Source: Bacteroides faecium
GTDB taxonomy: Bacteria; Bacteroidota; Bacteroidia; Bacteroidales; Bacteroidaceae
Length of the DNA stretch: 64,000 nt
NCBI RefSeq assembly: GCF_012113595.1
Contig: NZ_CP050831.1
Span: 3,410,001-3,474,000 of the forward strand
Direction of reading: 5' to 3'
The notes beneath the pieces were generated by a model. The model was not told the DNA's origin, ran no database searches, and saw nothing but the letters and a program-made list of their open reading frames with translations. The position numbers and the translations under genes were made by a program. The stretch's first letter is position 1. The number at the start of each line of letters is the position of its first letter. Shown piece by piece: positions 1 through 7,970 of this stretch.

Positions 1-1
1 T

Positions 2-577
2 TACATTTTTGAGATTTCTTTTATCACGGTGATGACAGTAGCCGGCATGGCTTTTTTCTCGGTATTTTTTAATTTGTGTAATAAGTTGCACTATGGGATA
101 TGGGCTTCCACCTGCCTTCTTCCTTTTTTATTTCCCTCTGTTTATCGGAAAGCCTGCCGTTCATTTTGGGATATACCTGTCGAAGTGTATAAATTATGGC
201 TTTATTCGTCTGAACAGGAGTATCACGGTCAGGAAGAGCCGGAGTATCAGCCGATGTTCGTTATTGATGTCGAGTTGACCAGAAAACCCGGAGATACGGA
301 TCCGTTTAGGCTTACTGCTAAAGTTTCCGGTAATATGAATTTCGGCCAATGGTTTAAATGTCTTCTTGACGAATACAATAAAAAGACACCTTCCAATCCG
401 GTTCAATGCTACAATGGGCAGGAAGATTACGGTTGGGTTTTCTATGTCAAGCATTCATATTTTCATGCCCGAAGATATATTGATCCGGAAATGACCTTTA
501 GTGCGAATAAATTAAAAAGAGAATACACGGTAGTAGCTCGCAGAGTTTTTGTAACCGATAAAGAAAAGAAAAATTAG
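2..577 (+). CDS. tssN: T6SS membrane-complex protein TssN, C-terminal part (cut by left edge)
   Basis: The frame is open from the left edge, so the true start lies outside the window; the GTG at 29 is internal. The visible part begins with two hydrophobic stretches (about the first 50 residues) and continues as a soluble cytoplasmic-type domain of roughly 130 residues ending in a basic tail. This layout, with tssK 11 bp downstream and tssP and tssR further on, fits TssN. TssN is the inner-membrane part of the Bacteroidota-specific TssNQOPR complex and is known to link that complex to the baseplate. The family call rests on topology and context more than on a motif, because the N-terminal membrane region is missing. 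Confidence 0.7.
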   Translation, partial: YIFEISFITVMTVAGMAFFSVFFNLCNKLHYGIWASTCLLPFLFPSVYRKACRSFWDIPVEVYKLWLYSSEQEYHGQEEPEYQPMFVIDVELTRKPGDTDPFRLTAKVSGNMNFGQWFKCLLDEYNKKTPSNPVQCYNGQEDYGWVFYVKHSYFHARRYIDPEMTFSANKLKREYTVVARRVFVTDKEKKN

Positions 578-588
578 TAGAGAGTAAA

Positions 589-1725
589 ATGAAATATCGT
601 TTAGTAAATTGGTGTCCCGGAGCGGAGTTGTCATCCGGTAAATTCATTCAGTCCGACAATTACTTTATAGAGACAATCAACGATTGCCGCTCTGCCGGTC
701 TGAATCCCTTTAATTATGGGTTACTCCCTTGTAAAGACGGGCAGGAATCCTCTGTGATGTTTGAGATAAGCGAACGTATCACCAATCGTTTGGAAGTAAC
801 TCTGAAATATTGTGATGCAGTCACCCGGGAGGGAGCCAGGCTTTTTTATAATCATTTGTCAGGTGAACCTTTAGAAGCTGCCTATTCTTTTTCAGAAACC
901 ACCGAAGATACCGGTGGAGAAGCACGGTATCTCCATGTGCTTCTTTCTGTCGACCCTTTCAGCCGGGTAGCTACGGGCATACCGGATGAGAGGGAAGCTC
1001 CCTTGCATTATCCTGATATCGTACCTTGCTATCGCTTGTTTCTTCAGCCTGCCGGAGACACAAATATCCGGCAGTCGGGTGGACAATATCTGATTATCGG
1101 ACGCATCAGAAGATTCAGAGGGCGTTGTGAGTTTGATATGGATTTTATCCCTCCTTCCACTTCGATGGCCTCCCATATTCGCTTGTCACGCTATCATCAT
1201 CAATTTGCTTCTTTGGTGAATACCATTGAAACCAGTTCAATTCATATTATACAGAAAATCAATACTTCCCCTGATGTCAATAATATTTCGGCTAACTTGC
1301 AGGCTTTGTGCCACAGCTTGTTGTCGGAAATATCGAGAGTCTATTTTCCTTATATAAATGCCGGGCTTTTTTGGAGGCCGATAGAAGTGGTAGGTTGTTT
1401 TTCAACATTGGCTCACCGTCTTTTTGTGACTTTGCAGTGTATGGATAGAAAGGAAAAAGAACAACTTCTGAATTATTTTTATGAGTGGGACGATTTGAAG
1501 CCGGGTGATTTCGAATCGTTACTCAAGGAAATAACCGACATCCATTATAATCATTCTGCCATAAGCGAAGTAATGTTCCGGATCAGTAATTTTCTGATGA
1601 TTCTATCCGGGTTATGGGCAAAAATGGCATCATTGGAATTGGTAGGTCAGCATAAAGAAAGCATCATAATTTCCGAGCGGGAGACGTCTCCGATATTGCC
1701 AAAGAAAAAAAGATGGTTTGATTAA
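589..1725 (+). CDS. tssK: T6SS baseplate protein TssK
   Basis: A 378-residue soluble protein starting MKYRLVNWCPGAEL, close to the family's usual opening in which a short strand and a W-x-x-G motif precede the N-terminal shell domain. The middle is rich in beta strands (residues about 50-200) and the rest is helical (about 205-360), the known order in TssK. It is shorter than proteobacterial TssK (about 445 residues), as is usual in Bacteroidota. TssK trimers connect the baseplate (TssF, TssG) to the membrane complex in the cytoplasm. It lies directly after tssN in the same direction, which suits that adaptor role. Confidence 0.8.
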   Translation: MKYRLVNWCPGAELSSGKFIQSDNYFIETINDCRSAGLNPFNYGLLPCKDGQESSVMFEISERITNRLEVTLKYCDAVTREGARLFYNHLSGEPLEAAYSFSETTEDTGGEARYLHVLLSVDPFSRVATGIPDEREAPLHYPDIVPCYRLFLQPAGDTNIRQSGGQYLIIGRIRRFRGRCEFDMDFIPPSTSMASHIRLSRYHHQFASLVNTIETSSIHIIQKINTSPDVNNISANLQALCHSLLSEISRVYFPYINAGLFWRPIEVVGCFSTLAHRLFVTLQCMDRKEKEQLLNYFYEWDDLKPGDFESLLKEITDIHYNHSAISEVMFRISNFLMILSGLWAKMASLELVGQHKESIIISERETSPILPKKKRWFD

Positions 1726-1774
1726 AAAAGTGATAGCGTTGAATGAATAATGAATTCTTTTTAGAGAAGATAAT

Positions 1775-2461
1775 ATGATACATGTTCTTTTTAAGTTGAA
1801 GACCGGTGAGGAAAGATGGCTTTCCGGTATAAAATATAAATATTTTAGGAAGAGAGGTGAAGATGATAAAAGTTCTTATCCTTCAGGAAGACTCGAAGGA
1901 GGGCTTTTTGAAATTGAGTTCAATTCCACCGGTCATGATGAATTTTTTCTTGTATGGACTAAAGGGTGGACAATATATGCCGGTGAGTTTGTTTTTTATG
2001 ATGCAGAACGGATTATTCCTCTTTTTAGAATAGAGTTTTGGGATTGTGCTTGTGTTTCTTTCGAAGAAATAATGACTTCCACGAGCGATGAAAGTATGAA
2101 AACAAAGCTTTTGCTTTCTCCTGCCATAACAAGGAACAGGCATGTATTACATGAAAAAACATGGAAAGTCACTGAATTGGATAATATTTCACTTGTGGCG
2201 GACGGTAGTACTGTGGAAAATGCAGTTATCACAGATGCGTATTGGATTGATAGTGATGGCAATCAACAAAGAGACTTTCCTGTAGACACTTCTATTACTT
2301 TGTATGTCGTACTGGATAACTATCAGTCTGGTAGTAATGTATCTTTGGAATTTGATACAAACAGTGATGGAAAGAGTTATAGAGGCAAATACTCCGGTGT
2401 GGCGGATAGGAATGGCATATTACAAATAGATGATTTTAAACTATTACAAATAAATAATTAG
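1775..2461 (+). CDS. TssD/Hcp-like protein with C-terminal extension domain (cargo-type Hcp)
   Basis: Residues 1-about 130 align by eye with the TssD protein encoded at 12184-12576: an opening beta strand, a G-R-L/P-x-G-G segment followed by a strand of the form I/F-E-I-E-S-T, and a closing strand of the form M-x-T-K-L-x-x-S-P-A. After a typical Hcp end (HEKTWKV, about residue 128) it continues with about 85 residues of predicted beta structure including an AYWID motif. The adjacent effector begins with a similar motif (EGYWWS). Hcp forms the T6SS inner tube, and extended Hcp proteins can carry or recruit effectors. The gene ends two bases before the effector gene begins, so the two are probably translated together. 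The N-terminal Hcp part is divergent, so it may be a specialised subunit. Confidence 0.65.
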   Translation: MIHVLFKLKTGEERWLSGIKYKYFRKRGEDDKSSYPSGRLEGGLFEIEFNSTGHDEFFLVWTKGWTIYAGEFVFYDAERIIPLFRIEFWDCACVSFEEIMTSTSDESMKTKLLLSPAITRNRHVLHEKTWKVTELDNISLVADGSTVENAVITDAYWIDSDGNQQRDFPVDTSITLYVVLDNYQSGSNVSLEFDTNSDGKSYRGKYSGVADRNGILQIDDFKLLQINN

Positions 2462-2463
2462 TT

Positions 2464-3564
2464 ATGATACGAATAAGGATAACTTCACCTGACGAGAATG
2501 TAAGTGGCAGCGCTTATATAAATCTTGTTGACCCTCAAATAATAGAGGGGTATTGGTGGAGTAATGAAAAGCAGACAAGGATAAAATATGCGTATTTAGG
2601 TCAGACCGTAATCTTTCGGATAAAGACTGAAGATATGTACGGTGAACTTCTTTGTCTACGATTATATGATACTGAACAGAAAAAGTTTCTTGGTGATAAA
2701 TCTTGGACGAGGGTATCGGATAATGAGACGGAAGTCGAACTGGAACTGAAAGAAATCTGGTGGTTCGAGCTTATAAGGTTTGGCGGGCGATTAGAGCTTT
2801 ACTATGAAGTAGGAGTGGATAAATATCCTCAAATCGGTAAAAAACTTCCGGAAAATAGAAAGGATTACCTGACAATCATGCCCCGGTTATTGTATGTCGC
2901 TTCCCAATATGAGAATGGCAATTTACCATTTATCTATTCCAGAAGCGGTGAAGCTTTTTCTATCAAAGAAGCAATTCTAGACCCTGTTGTGAGTACTTTG
3001 GATGACCCTATTTCAACAGCTAAAGATATAGTATATGATTATTATATCACCAAATTGGATGGTAGTAAAGTTGGGAAATTAGCGCTAAAAGGTGTGAATG
3101 GAGTATTTAATTATGGCGGTACTGTGAAAGATTTAGCAGATGTTGTACGAAGCGAAGGGAAGAGTGTTTCAAGCATGACACTGCCACTCTCCGGAACTTT
3201 AGCTCCTCTTGCTGTTGCGGCAGATTTGGTAGTAAGTGACTTTTGCAAACAATTGGATGAAAAGCAAGAATTAGCGGATCGGATTGTTTTTCAACAAAAG
3301 AAACAAAAGGGATATAATGTAATACGGAAATATTTGTCGGATGAAGACCCATTGGAAGATAAATATACTTTGGTTGATATAACTCCCGGTATAGCTGTAG
3401 ATATTGTGAAAGGAAAGTATAATTCACTAGTAGATATAGATGAAAATATAAGAATGATGGATGAAGGAGTCGAAAAGGACGTTGTTCTACTTTGTAGATA
3501 TATTAAATTGAAAGATAATATCAAAATAGCAATAATAGAAGCATTTTATACCCGAAACTTATGA
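2464..3564 (+). CDS. Putative T6SS effector
   Basis: A 366-residue protein with no recognisable catalytic motif. Residues 1-about 140 are beta-rich and carry an EGYWWS motif resembling the C-terminal domain of the preceding TssD-like protein. This part is probably the adaptor that joins tube and toxin. Residues 145-366 are helical, with a hydrophobic stretch at about 237-260 (LPLSGTLAPLAVAADLVV) that could insert into a membrane. It lies between a TssD-like gene and six secreted immunity-type genes, and its stop overlaps the first immunity start (TTATGA). Effector status is inferred from context. A periplasmic or membrane site of action is suggested by the signal peptides of the putative immunity proteins. 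Confidence 0.55.
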   Translation: MIRIRITSPDENVSGSAYINLVDPQIIEGYWWSNEKQTRIKYAYLGQTVIFRIKTEDMYGELLCLRLYDTEQKKFLGDKSWTRVSDNETEVELELKEIWWFELIRFGGRLELYYEVGVDKYPQIGKKLPENRKDYLTIMPRLLYVASQYENGNLPFIYSRSGEAFSIKEAILDPVVSTLDDPISTAKDIVYDYYITKLDGSKVGKLALKGVNGVFNYGGTVKDLADVVRSEGKSVSSMTLPLSGTLAPLAVAADLVVSDFCKQLDEKQELADRIVFQQKKQKGYNVIRKYLSDEDPLEDKYTLVDITPGIAVDIVKGKYNSLVDIDENIRMMDEGVEKDVVLLCRYIKLKDNIKIAIIEAFYTRNL

Positions 3565-4220
3565 AAACAATCTTGATAATACTCTTATCGCTATTCCAAA
3601 TAGCAGATAAACCTAATTATGTTATTATTAGACAGCAAGAAGGAACACGTTTTCCTCGCTTCGGCTATACTCCTGTCAAAGACAGAGTGATGCGGGTTCA
3701 ATTCCCTATTGAATTTATAGTAGAGAATCCAACAGATACAGATACTGAAATTACAATGATAGATTATCGTACAGTTTCTGGTTACGGAATGAATAAACGT
3801 TTAGGCTGGTGGGGAGTAGATTTGCTTGAAGATCGAGGTGATACATTGATTAGTGTGACAAGCCAACAGGGTATTGAGTATATATACCCTAATGATAAAC
3901 GTCATTATATCATCTTTACGGAACATACAGTCTATGATGATACCCTATTTCATAGCATCTTTAAAAAACAAATAGATATAATGAGACAGGATTCAGCCCC
4001 AGAGAAGAAGTTTATAAATCCTGAGACTTTAACATCTTTTCAATTGGCTTATTTAAGAGGAATGTTATCCAAAGATTCTTTAAAAATAATACTAGCTCAC
4101 AATGAAGCCTGTTACCGGGCTTTTATTCCTATTGATGTGAACAAAGTAATGCCCTTGCATACTAAAAAGGATAAACATTCGGAAATACTTAAAACGATAA
4201 GAGATGAAGGCATTGAATAA
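3561..4220 (+). CDS. Putative secreted T6SS immunity protein, type A copy 1
   Basis: A 219-residue protein with an N-terminal signal sequence (MKTILIILLSLFQIA, cleavage probable before DKP), so it should work in the periplasm. The body is a predicted beta domain followed by a helical part (about residues 140-175) and a charged C-terminal tail. No known family is recognised. Its ATG overlaps the effector stop, the usual layout of an effector-immunity pair. The central segment reads SVTSQQGIEYIYPND. It differs from A copy 2 at only three residues (D/N in the MIDYR motif, and G/R plus D/A in the WWGVDLL motif). Confidence 0.65.
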   Translation: MKTILIILLSLFQIADKPNYVIIRQQEGTRFPRFGYTPVKDRVMRVQFPIEFIVENPTDTDTEITMIDYRTVSGYGMNKRLGWWGVDLLEDRGDTLISVTSQQGIEYIYPNDKRHYIIFTEHTVYDDTLFHSIFKKQIDIMRQDSAPEKKFINPETLTSFQLAYLRGMLSKDSLKIILAHNEACYRAFIPIDVNKVMPLHTKKDKHSEILKTIRDEGIE

Positions 4221-4323
4221 CCGCTCTATATTACTTGCTTATTATAGACTTTCTTTTTATCTCATATTGTCTGTTGTTATAGCTATTTCAATAATAGAAG
4301 CATTTTATACCCGAAACTTATGA
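4204..4323 (+). CDS. Chimeric 39-codon membrane peptide, copy 1
   Basis: The ATG lies 17 bp before the end of immunity gene A1, exactly where the real tssQ-type start lies after the last copy. The first 29 codons match the N terminus of the 7954 protein (membrane segment YLILSVVIAIS) and the last ten match the end of the effector (IIEAFYTRNL). The TGA overlaps the ATG of the next immunity gene. Both fused parts are in frame. The peptide may be translated simply to pass ribosomes along the array; whether it is made or functional is unknown. Confidence 0.6.
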   Translation: MKALNNRSILLAYYRLSFYLILSVVIAISIIEAFYTRNL

Positions 4324-4964
4324 AAACAATCTTGATAATACTCTTATCGCTATTCCAAATAGCAGATAAACCTGATACTGTGATAATTAAACAGGAGTCA
4401 GGAACACGTTTTCCTTGCTTTGGTTATCATCCGATAAAAGACAAAGTGATGCGGGTTGAATTTCCTATTGAGTTTACAATAGAAAATCCAACAGATACAG
4501 AAGATAGAATTACAATGATAAACTATCGTTGTATTTCCGGTTATTGGACAGAACGTTTAGGTTGGTGGAGAGTTGCACTGTTTGAAGACCGAGGTGATAC
4601 ATTGATTGGTATGACCGATCGCCAACGTATTCAATGTATATACCCTAATGATAAACGCCATTATATCATTTTTACAGAACACACAGTCTATAATGATACC
4701 TTATTTCATCGCATCTTTCAAAAGGAAATATCTAAGATGAAGTCTTCAGACAACTTCATGAACCCGGATACATTTACACCTTTGCAAATGAATTATTTGA
4801 AAGGAATGTTATCCAAAGATTCCCTAAGAATCGAAATCGCAGATGATAAAGCCAGTCGATGGTTTTATCTTCCTATTGATGTGAACAAAGTAATGCCCTT
4901 GCATACTGAAAGGAATAAACATTCGGAAATACTTAAAACGATAAGAGATGAAGGCATTGAATAA
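4320..4964 (+). CDS. Putative secreted T6SS immunity protein, type B copy 1
   Basis: A 214-residue paralogue of the A type with an identical signal sequence, the same GTRFP motif and the same C-terminal tail (HSEILKTIRDEGIE). It differs throughout the body (GYHPIKDKVMRVEF, YRCISGYWTERLGWW) and has a shorter stretch before the helical part. The central segment is GMTDRQRIQCIYPND, the only B copy with the TDRQRIQ form. Its start overlaps the stop of the chimeric peptide at 4204-4323. Strong divergence from A copies, compared with near identity among B copies, suggests that A and B separated before the pair was amplified. Confidence 0.65.
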   Translation: MKTILIILLSLFQIADKPDTVIIKQESGTRFPCFGYHPIKDKVMRVEFPIEFTIENPTDTEDRITMINYRCISGYWTERLGWWRVALFEDRGDTLIGMTDRQRIQCIYPNDKRHYIIFTEHTVYNDTLFHRIFQKEISKMKSSDNFMNPDTFTPLQMNYLKGMLSKDSLRIEIADDKASRWFYLPIDVNKVMPLHTERNKHSEILKTIRDEGIE

Positions 4965-5067
4965 CCGCTCTATATTACTTGCTTATTATAGACTTTCTTT
5001 TTATCTCATATTGTCTGCTGTTATAGCTATTTCAATAATAGAAGCATTTTATACTAGAAACTTATGA
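4948..5067 (+). CDS. Chimeric 39-codon membrane peptide, copy 2
   Basis: Same tssQ-start/effector-end fusion as at 4204-4323, overlapping the end of immunity gene B1 and the start of A2. One codon differs in the membrane segment (GCT in place of GTT, giving LSAVIA). The frame and both overlaps are intact. Confidence 0.55.
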   Translation: MKALNNRSILLAYYRLSFYLILSAVIAISIIEAFYTRNL

Positions 5068-5723
5068 AAACAATCTTGATAATACTCTTATCGCTATTCC
5101 AAATAGCGGATAAACCTAATTATGTTATTATTAGACAGCAAGAAGGAACACGTTTTCCTCGCTTCGGCTATACTCCTGTCAAAGACAGAGTGATGCGGGT
5201 TCAATTCCCTATTGAATTTATAGTAGAGAATCCAACAGATACAGATACTGAAATTACAATGATAAATTATCGTACAGTTTCTGGTTACGGAATGAATAAA
5301 CGTTTAGGCTGGTGGAGAGTAGCTTTGCTTGAAGATCGAGGTGATACATTGATTAGTGTGACAAGCCAACAGGGTATTGAGTATATATACCCTAATGATA
5401 AACGCCATTATATCATCTTTACGGAACATACAGTCTATGATGATACCCTATTTCATAGCATCTTTAAAAAACAAATAGATATAATGAGACAGGATTCAGC
5501 CCCAGAGAAGAAGTTTATAAATCCTGAGACTTTAACATCTTTTCAATTGGCTTATTTAAGAGGAATGTTATCCAAAGATTCTTTAAAAATAATACTAGCT
5601 CACAATGAAGCCTGTTACCGGGCTTTTATTCCTATTGATGTGAACAAAGTAATGCCCTTGCATACTAAAAAGGATAAACATTCGGAAATACTTAAAACGA
5701 TAAGAGATGAAGGCATTGAATAA
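5064..5723 (+). CDS. Putative secreted T6SS immunity protein, type A copy 2
   Basis: A 219-residue protein, nearly identical to A1 and A3, with the same signal sequence and C-terminal tail. The central segment is SVTSQQGIEYIYPND, as in A1. The WWRVALL form of the neighbouring motif matches A3 and, in part, the B copies. It starts inside the stop of the preceding 39-codon peptide. No catalytic residues are recognised; the role as immunity protein is inferred from the signal peptide and from the position after the effector. Confidence 0.65.
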   Translation: MKTILIILLSLFQIADKPNYVIIRQQEGTRFPRFGYTPVKDRVMRVQFPIEFIVENPTDTDTEITMINYRTVSGYGMNKRLGWWRVALLEDRGDTLISVTSQQGIEYIYPNDKRHYIIFTEHTVYDDTLFHSIFKKQIDIMRQDSAPEKKFINPETLTSFQLAYLRGMLSKDSLKIILAHNEACYRAFIPIDVNKVMPLHTKKDKHSEILKTIRDEGIE

Positions 5724-5826
5724 CCGCTCTATATTGCTTGCTTATTATAGACTTTCTTTTTATCTCATATTGTCTGTTGTTATAGCTATTTCAATAATAG
5801 AAGCATTTTATACTAGAAACTTATGA
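5707..5826 (+). CDS. Chimeric 39-codon membrane peptide, copy 3
   Basis: Same fusion as at 4204-4323, here linking immunity genes A2 and B2. Reading frame, length and both overlaps are preserved. Confidence 0.55.
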   Translation: MKALNNRSILLAYYRLSFYLILSVVIAISIIEAFYTRNL

Positions 5827-6467
5827 AAACAATCTTGATAATACTCTTATCGCTATTCCAAATAGCAGATAAACCTGATACTGTGATAATTAAACAGGAA
5901 TCAGGAACACGTTTTCCTTGCTTTGGTTATCATCCGATAAAAGACAAAGTGATGCGAGTTGAATTTCCTATTGAGTTTACAATAGAAAATCCAACAGATA
6001 TAGAAAATAGAATAATGATGGTAGACTATCGTTGTATTTCCGGTTATTGGACAGAACGTTTAGGTTGGTGGGGAGTTGCACTGTTTGAAGACCGAGGTGA
6101 TACATTGATTAGTGTGACAAGTCAACAGGGTATTGAGTATATATACCCTAATGATAAACGCCATTATATCATTTTTACAGAACACACAGTCTATAATGAT
6201 ACCTTATTTCATCGCATCTTTCAAAAGGAAATATCTAAGATGAAGTCTTCAGACAACTTCATGAACCCGGATACATTTACACCTTTGCAAATGAATTATT
6301 TGAAAGGAATGTTATCCAAAGATTCCCTAAGAATCGAAATCGCAGATGATAAAATCAGTCGATGGTTTTATCTTCCTATTGATGTGAACAAAGTAATGCC
6401 CTTGCATACTGAAAGGAATAAACATTCGGAAATACTTAAAACGATAAGAGATGAAGGCATTGAATAA
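5823..6467 (+). CDS. Putative secreted T6SS immunity protein, type B copy 2
   Basis: A 214-residue type B protein. It is the most different B copy in one patch: TDIENRIMMVDYR replaces TDTEDRITMINYR, and WWGVALF replaces WWRVALF. The central segment is the SVTSQQGIEYIYPND form otherwise seen in A1, A2 and B3. The signal sequence and C-terminal tail are unchanged. These patches look like exchange with A-type copies rather than random change. Confidence 0.65.
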   Translation: MKTILIILLSLFQIADKPDTVIIKQESGTRFPCFGYHPIKDKVMRVEFPIEFTIENPTDIENRIMMVDYRCISGYWTERLGWWGVALFEDRGDTLISVTSQQGIEYIYPNDKRHYIIFTEHTVYNDTLFHRIFQKEISKMKSSDNFMNPDTFTPLQMNYLKGMLSKDSLRIEIADDKISRWFYLPIDVNKVMPLHTERNKHSEILKTIRDEGIE

Positions 6468-6570
6468 CCGCTCTATATTACTTGCCTATTATAGACTTTC
6501 TTTTTATCTCATATTGTCTGTTGTTATAGCTATTTCAATAATAGAAGCATTTTATACTAGAAACTTATGA
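6451..6570 (+). CDS. Chimeric 39-codon membrane peptide, copy 4
   Basis: Same fusion as at 4204-4323, between immunity genes B2 and A3, with frame and overlaps intact. Confidence 0.55.
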   Translation: MKALNNRSILLAYYRLSFYLILSVVIAISIIEAFYTRNL

Positions 6571-7226
6571 AAACAATCTTGATAATACTCTTATCGCTAT
6601 TCCAAATAGCAGATAAACCTAATTATGTTATTATTAGACAGCAAGAAGGAACACGTTTTCCTCGCTTCGGCTATACTCCTGTCAAAGACAGAGTGATGCG
6701 GGTTCAATTCCCTATTGAATTTATAGTAGAGAATCCAACAGATACAGATACTGAAATTACAATGATAAATTATCGTACAGTTTCTGGTTACGGAATGAAT
6801 AAACGTTTAGGCTGGTGGAGAGTAGCTTTGCTTGAAGATCGCGGTGATACATTGATTAGTATAGCTGATCGACAACGTATTCAACGTATATATCCTGAAG
6901 AAAAGCGTCATTATATCATCTTTACGGAACATACAGTCTATGATGATACCCTATTTCATAGCATCTTTAAAAAACAAATAGATATAATGAGACAGGATTC
7001 AGCCCCAGAGAAGAAGTTTATAAATCCTGAGACTTTAACATCTTTTCAATTGGCTTATTTAAGAGGAATGTTATCCAAAGATTCTTTAAAAATAATACTA
7101 GCTCACAATGAAGCCTGTTACCGGGCTTTTATTCCTATTGATGTGAACAAAGTAATGCCCTTGCATACTAAAAAGGATAAACATTCGGAAATACTTAAAA
7201 CGATAAGAGATGAAGGCATTGAATAA
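6567..7226 (+). CDS. Putative secreted T6SS immunity protein, type A copy 3
   Basis: A 219-residue type A protein identical to A2 outside one central segment. There it reads SIADRQRIQRIYPEEKRH instead of SVTSQQGIEYIYPNDKRH. This is a third form of the segment, related to the one in B1. The change is confined to about 45 bp (around 6857-6904), which points to gene conversion or to selection on a contact surface. The signal sequence and tail are unchanged. Confidence 0.65.
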   Translation: MKTILIILLSLFQIADKPNYVIIRQQEGTRFPRFGYTPVKDRVMRVQFPIEFIVENPTDTDTEITMINYRTVSGYGMNKRLGWWRVALLEDRGDTLISIADRQRIQRIYPEEKRHYIIFTEHTVYDDTLFHSIFKKQIDIMRQDSAPEKKFINPETLTSFQLAYLRGMLSKDSLKIILAHNEACYRAFIPIDVNKVMPLHTKKDKHSEILKTIRDEGIE

Positions 7227-7329
7227 CCGCTCTATATTACTTGCTTATTATAGACTTTCTTTTTATCTCATATTGTCTGTTGTTATAGCTATTTCAATAA
7301 TAGAAGCATTTTATACTAGAAACTTATGA
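7210..7329 (+). CDS. Chimeric 39-codon membrane peptide, copy 5
   Basis: Last copy of the fusion described at 4204-4323, between immunity genes A3 and B3. The next equivalent start, at 7954, opens the full-length tssQ-type gene. Confidence 0.55.
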   Translation: MKALNNRSILLAYYRLSFYLILSVVIAISIIEAFYTRNL

Positions 7330-7970
7330 AAACAATCTTGATAATACTCTTATCGCTATTCCAAATAGCGGATAAACCTGATACTGTAATAATTAAACAG
7401 GAATCAGGAACACGTTTTCCTTGCTTTGGTTATCATCCGATAAAAGACAAAGTGATGCGAGTTGAATTTCCTATTGAGTTTACAATAGAAAATCCAACAG
7501 ATACAGAAGATAGAATTACAATGATAAACTATCGTTGTATTTCCGGTTATTGGACAGAACGTTTAGGTTGGTGGAGAGTCGCACTATTTGAAGATCGAGG
7601 TGATACATTGATTAGTGTGACAAGTCAACAGGGTATTGAGTATATATACCCTAATGATAAACGCCATTATATCATTTTTACAGAACACACAGTCTATAAT
7701 GATACCTTATTTCATCGCATCTTTCAAAAGGAAATATCTAAGATGAAGTCGTCAGACAACTTCATGAACCCGGATACATTTACACCTTTGCAAATGAATT
7801 ATTTGAAAGGAATGTTATCCAAAGATTCCCTAAGAATCGAAATCGCAGATGATAAAATCAGTCGATGGTTTTATCTTCCTATTGATGTGAACAAAGTAAT
7901 GCCCTTGCATACTGAAAGGAATAAACATTCGGAAATACTTAAAACGATAAGAGATGAAGGCATTGAATAA
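7326..7970 (+). CDS. Putative secreted T6SS immunity protein, type B copy 3
   Basis: A 214-residue type B protein, last of the array. Its body matches B1 except for an A to I change (DDKISRW) and the central segment, which has the SVTSQQGIEYIYPND form. Its last 17 bp overlap the start of the tssQ-type gene at 7954. This is the ancestral 3' junction that was copied into the other units. Confidence 0.65.
   Translation: MKTILIILLSLFQIADKPDTVIIKQESGTRFPCFGYHPIKDKVMRVEFPIEFTIENPTDTEDRITMINYRCISGYWTERLGWWRVALFEDRGDTLISVTSQQGIEYIYPNDKRHYIIFTEHTVYNDTLFHRIFQKEISKMKSSDNFMNPDTFTPLQMNYLKGMLSKDSLRIEIADDKISRWFYLPIDVNKVMPLHTERNKHSEILKTIRDEGIE

Noticed and set aside
3561..7970. CRISPR-like or satellite array
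   Set aside because: The repeat units are full coding genes of about 750 bp, not short repeats with spacers.
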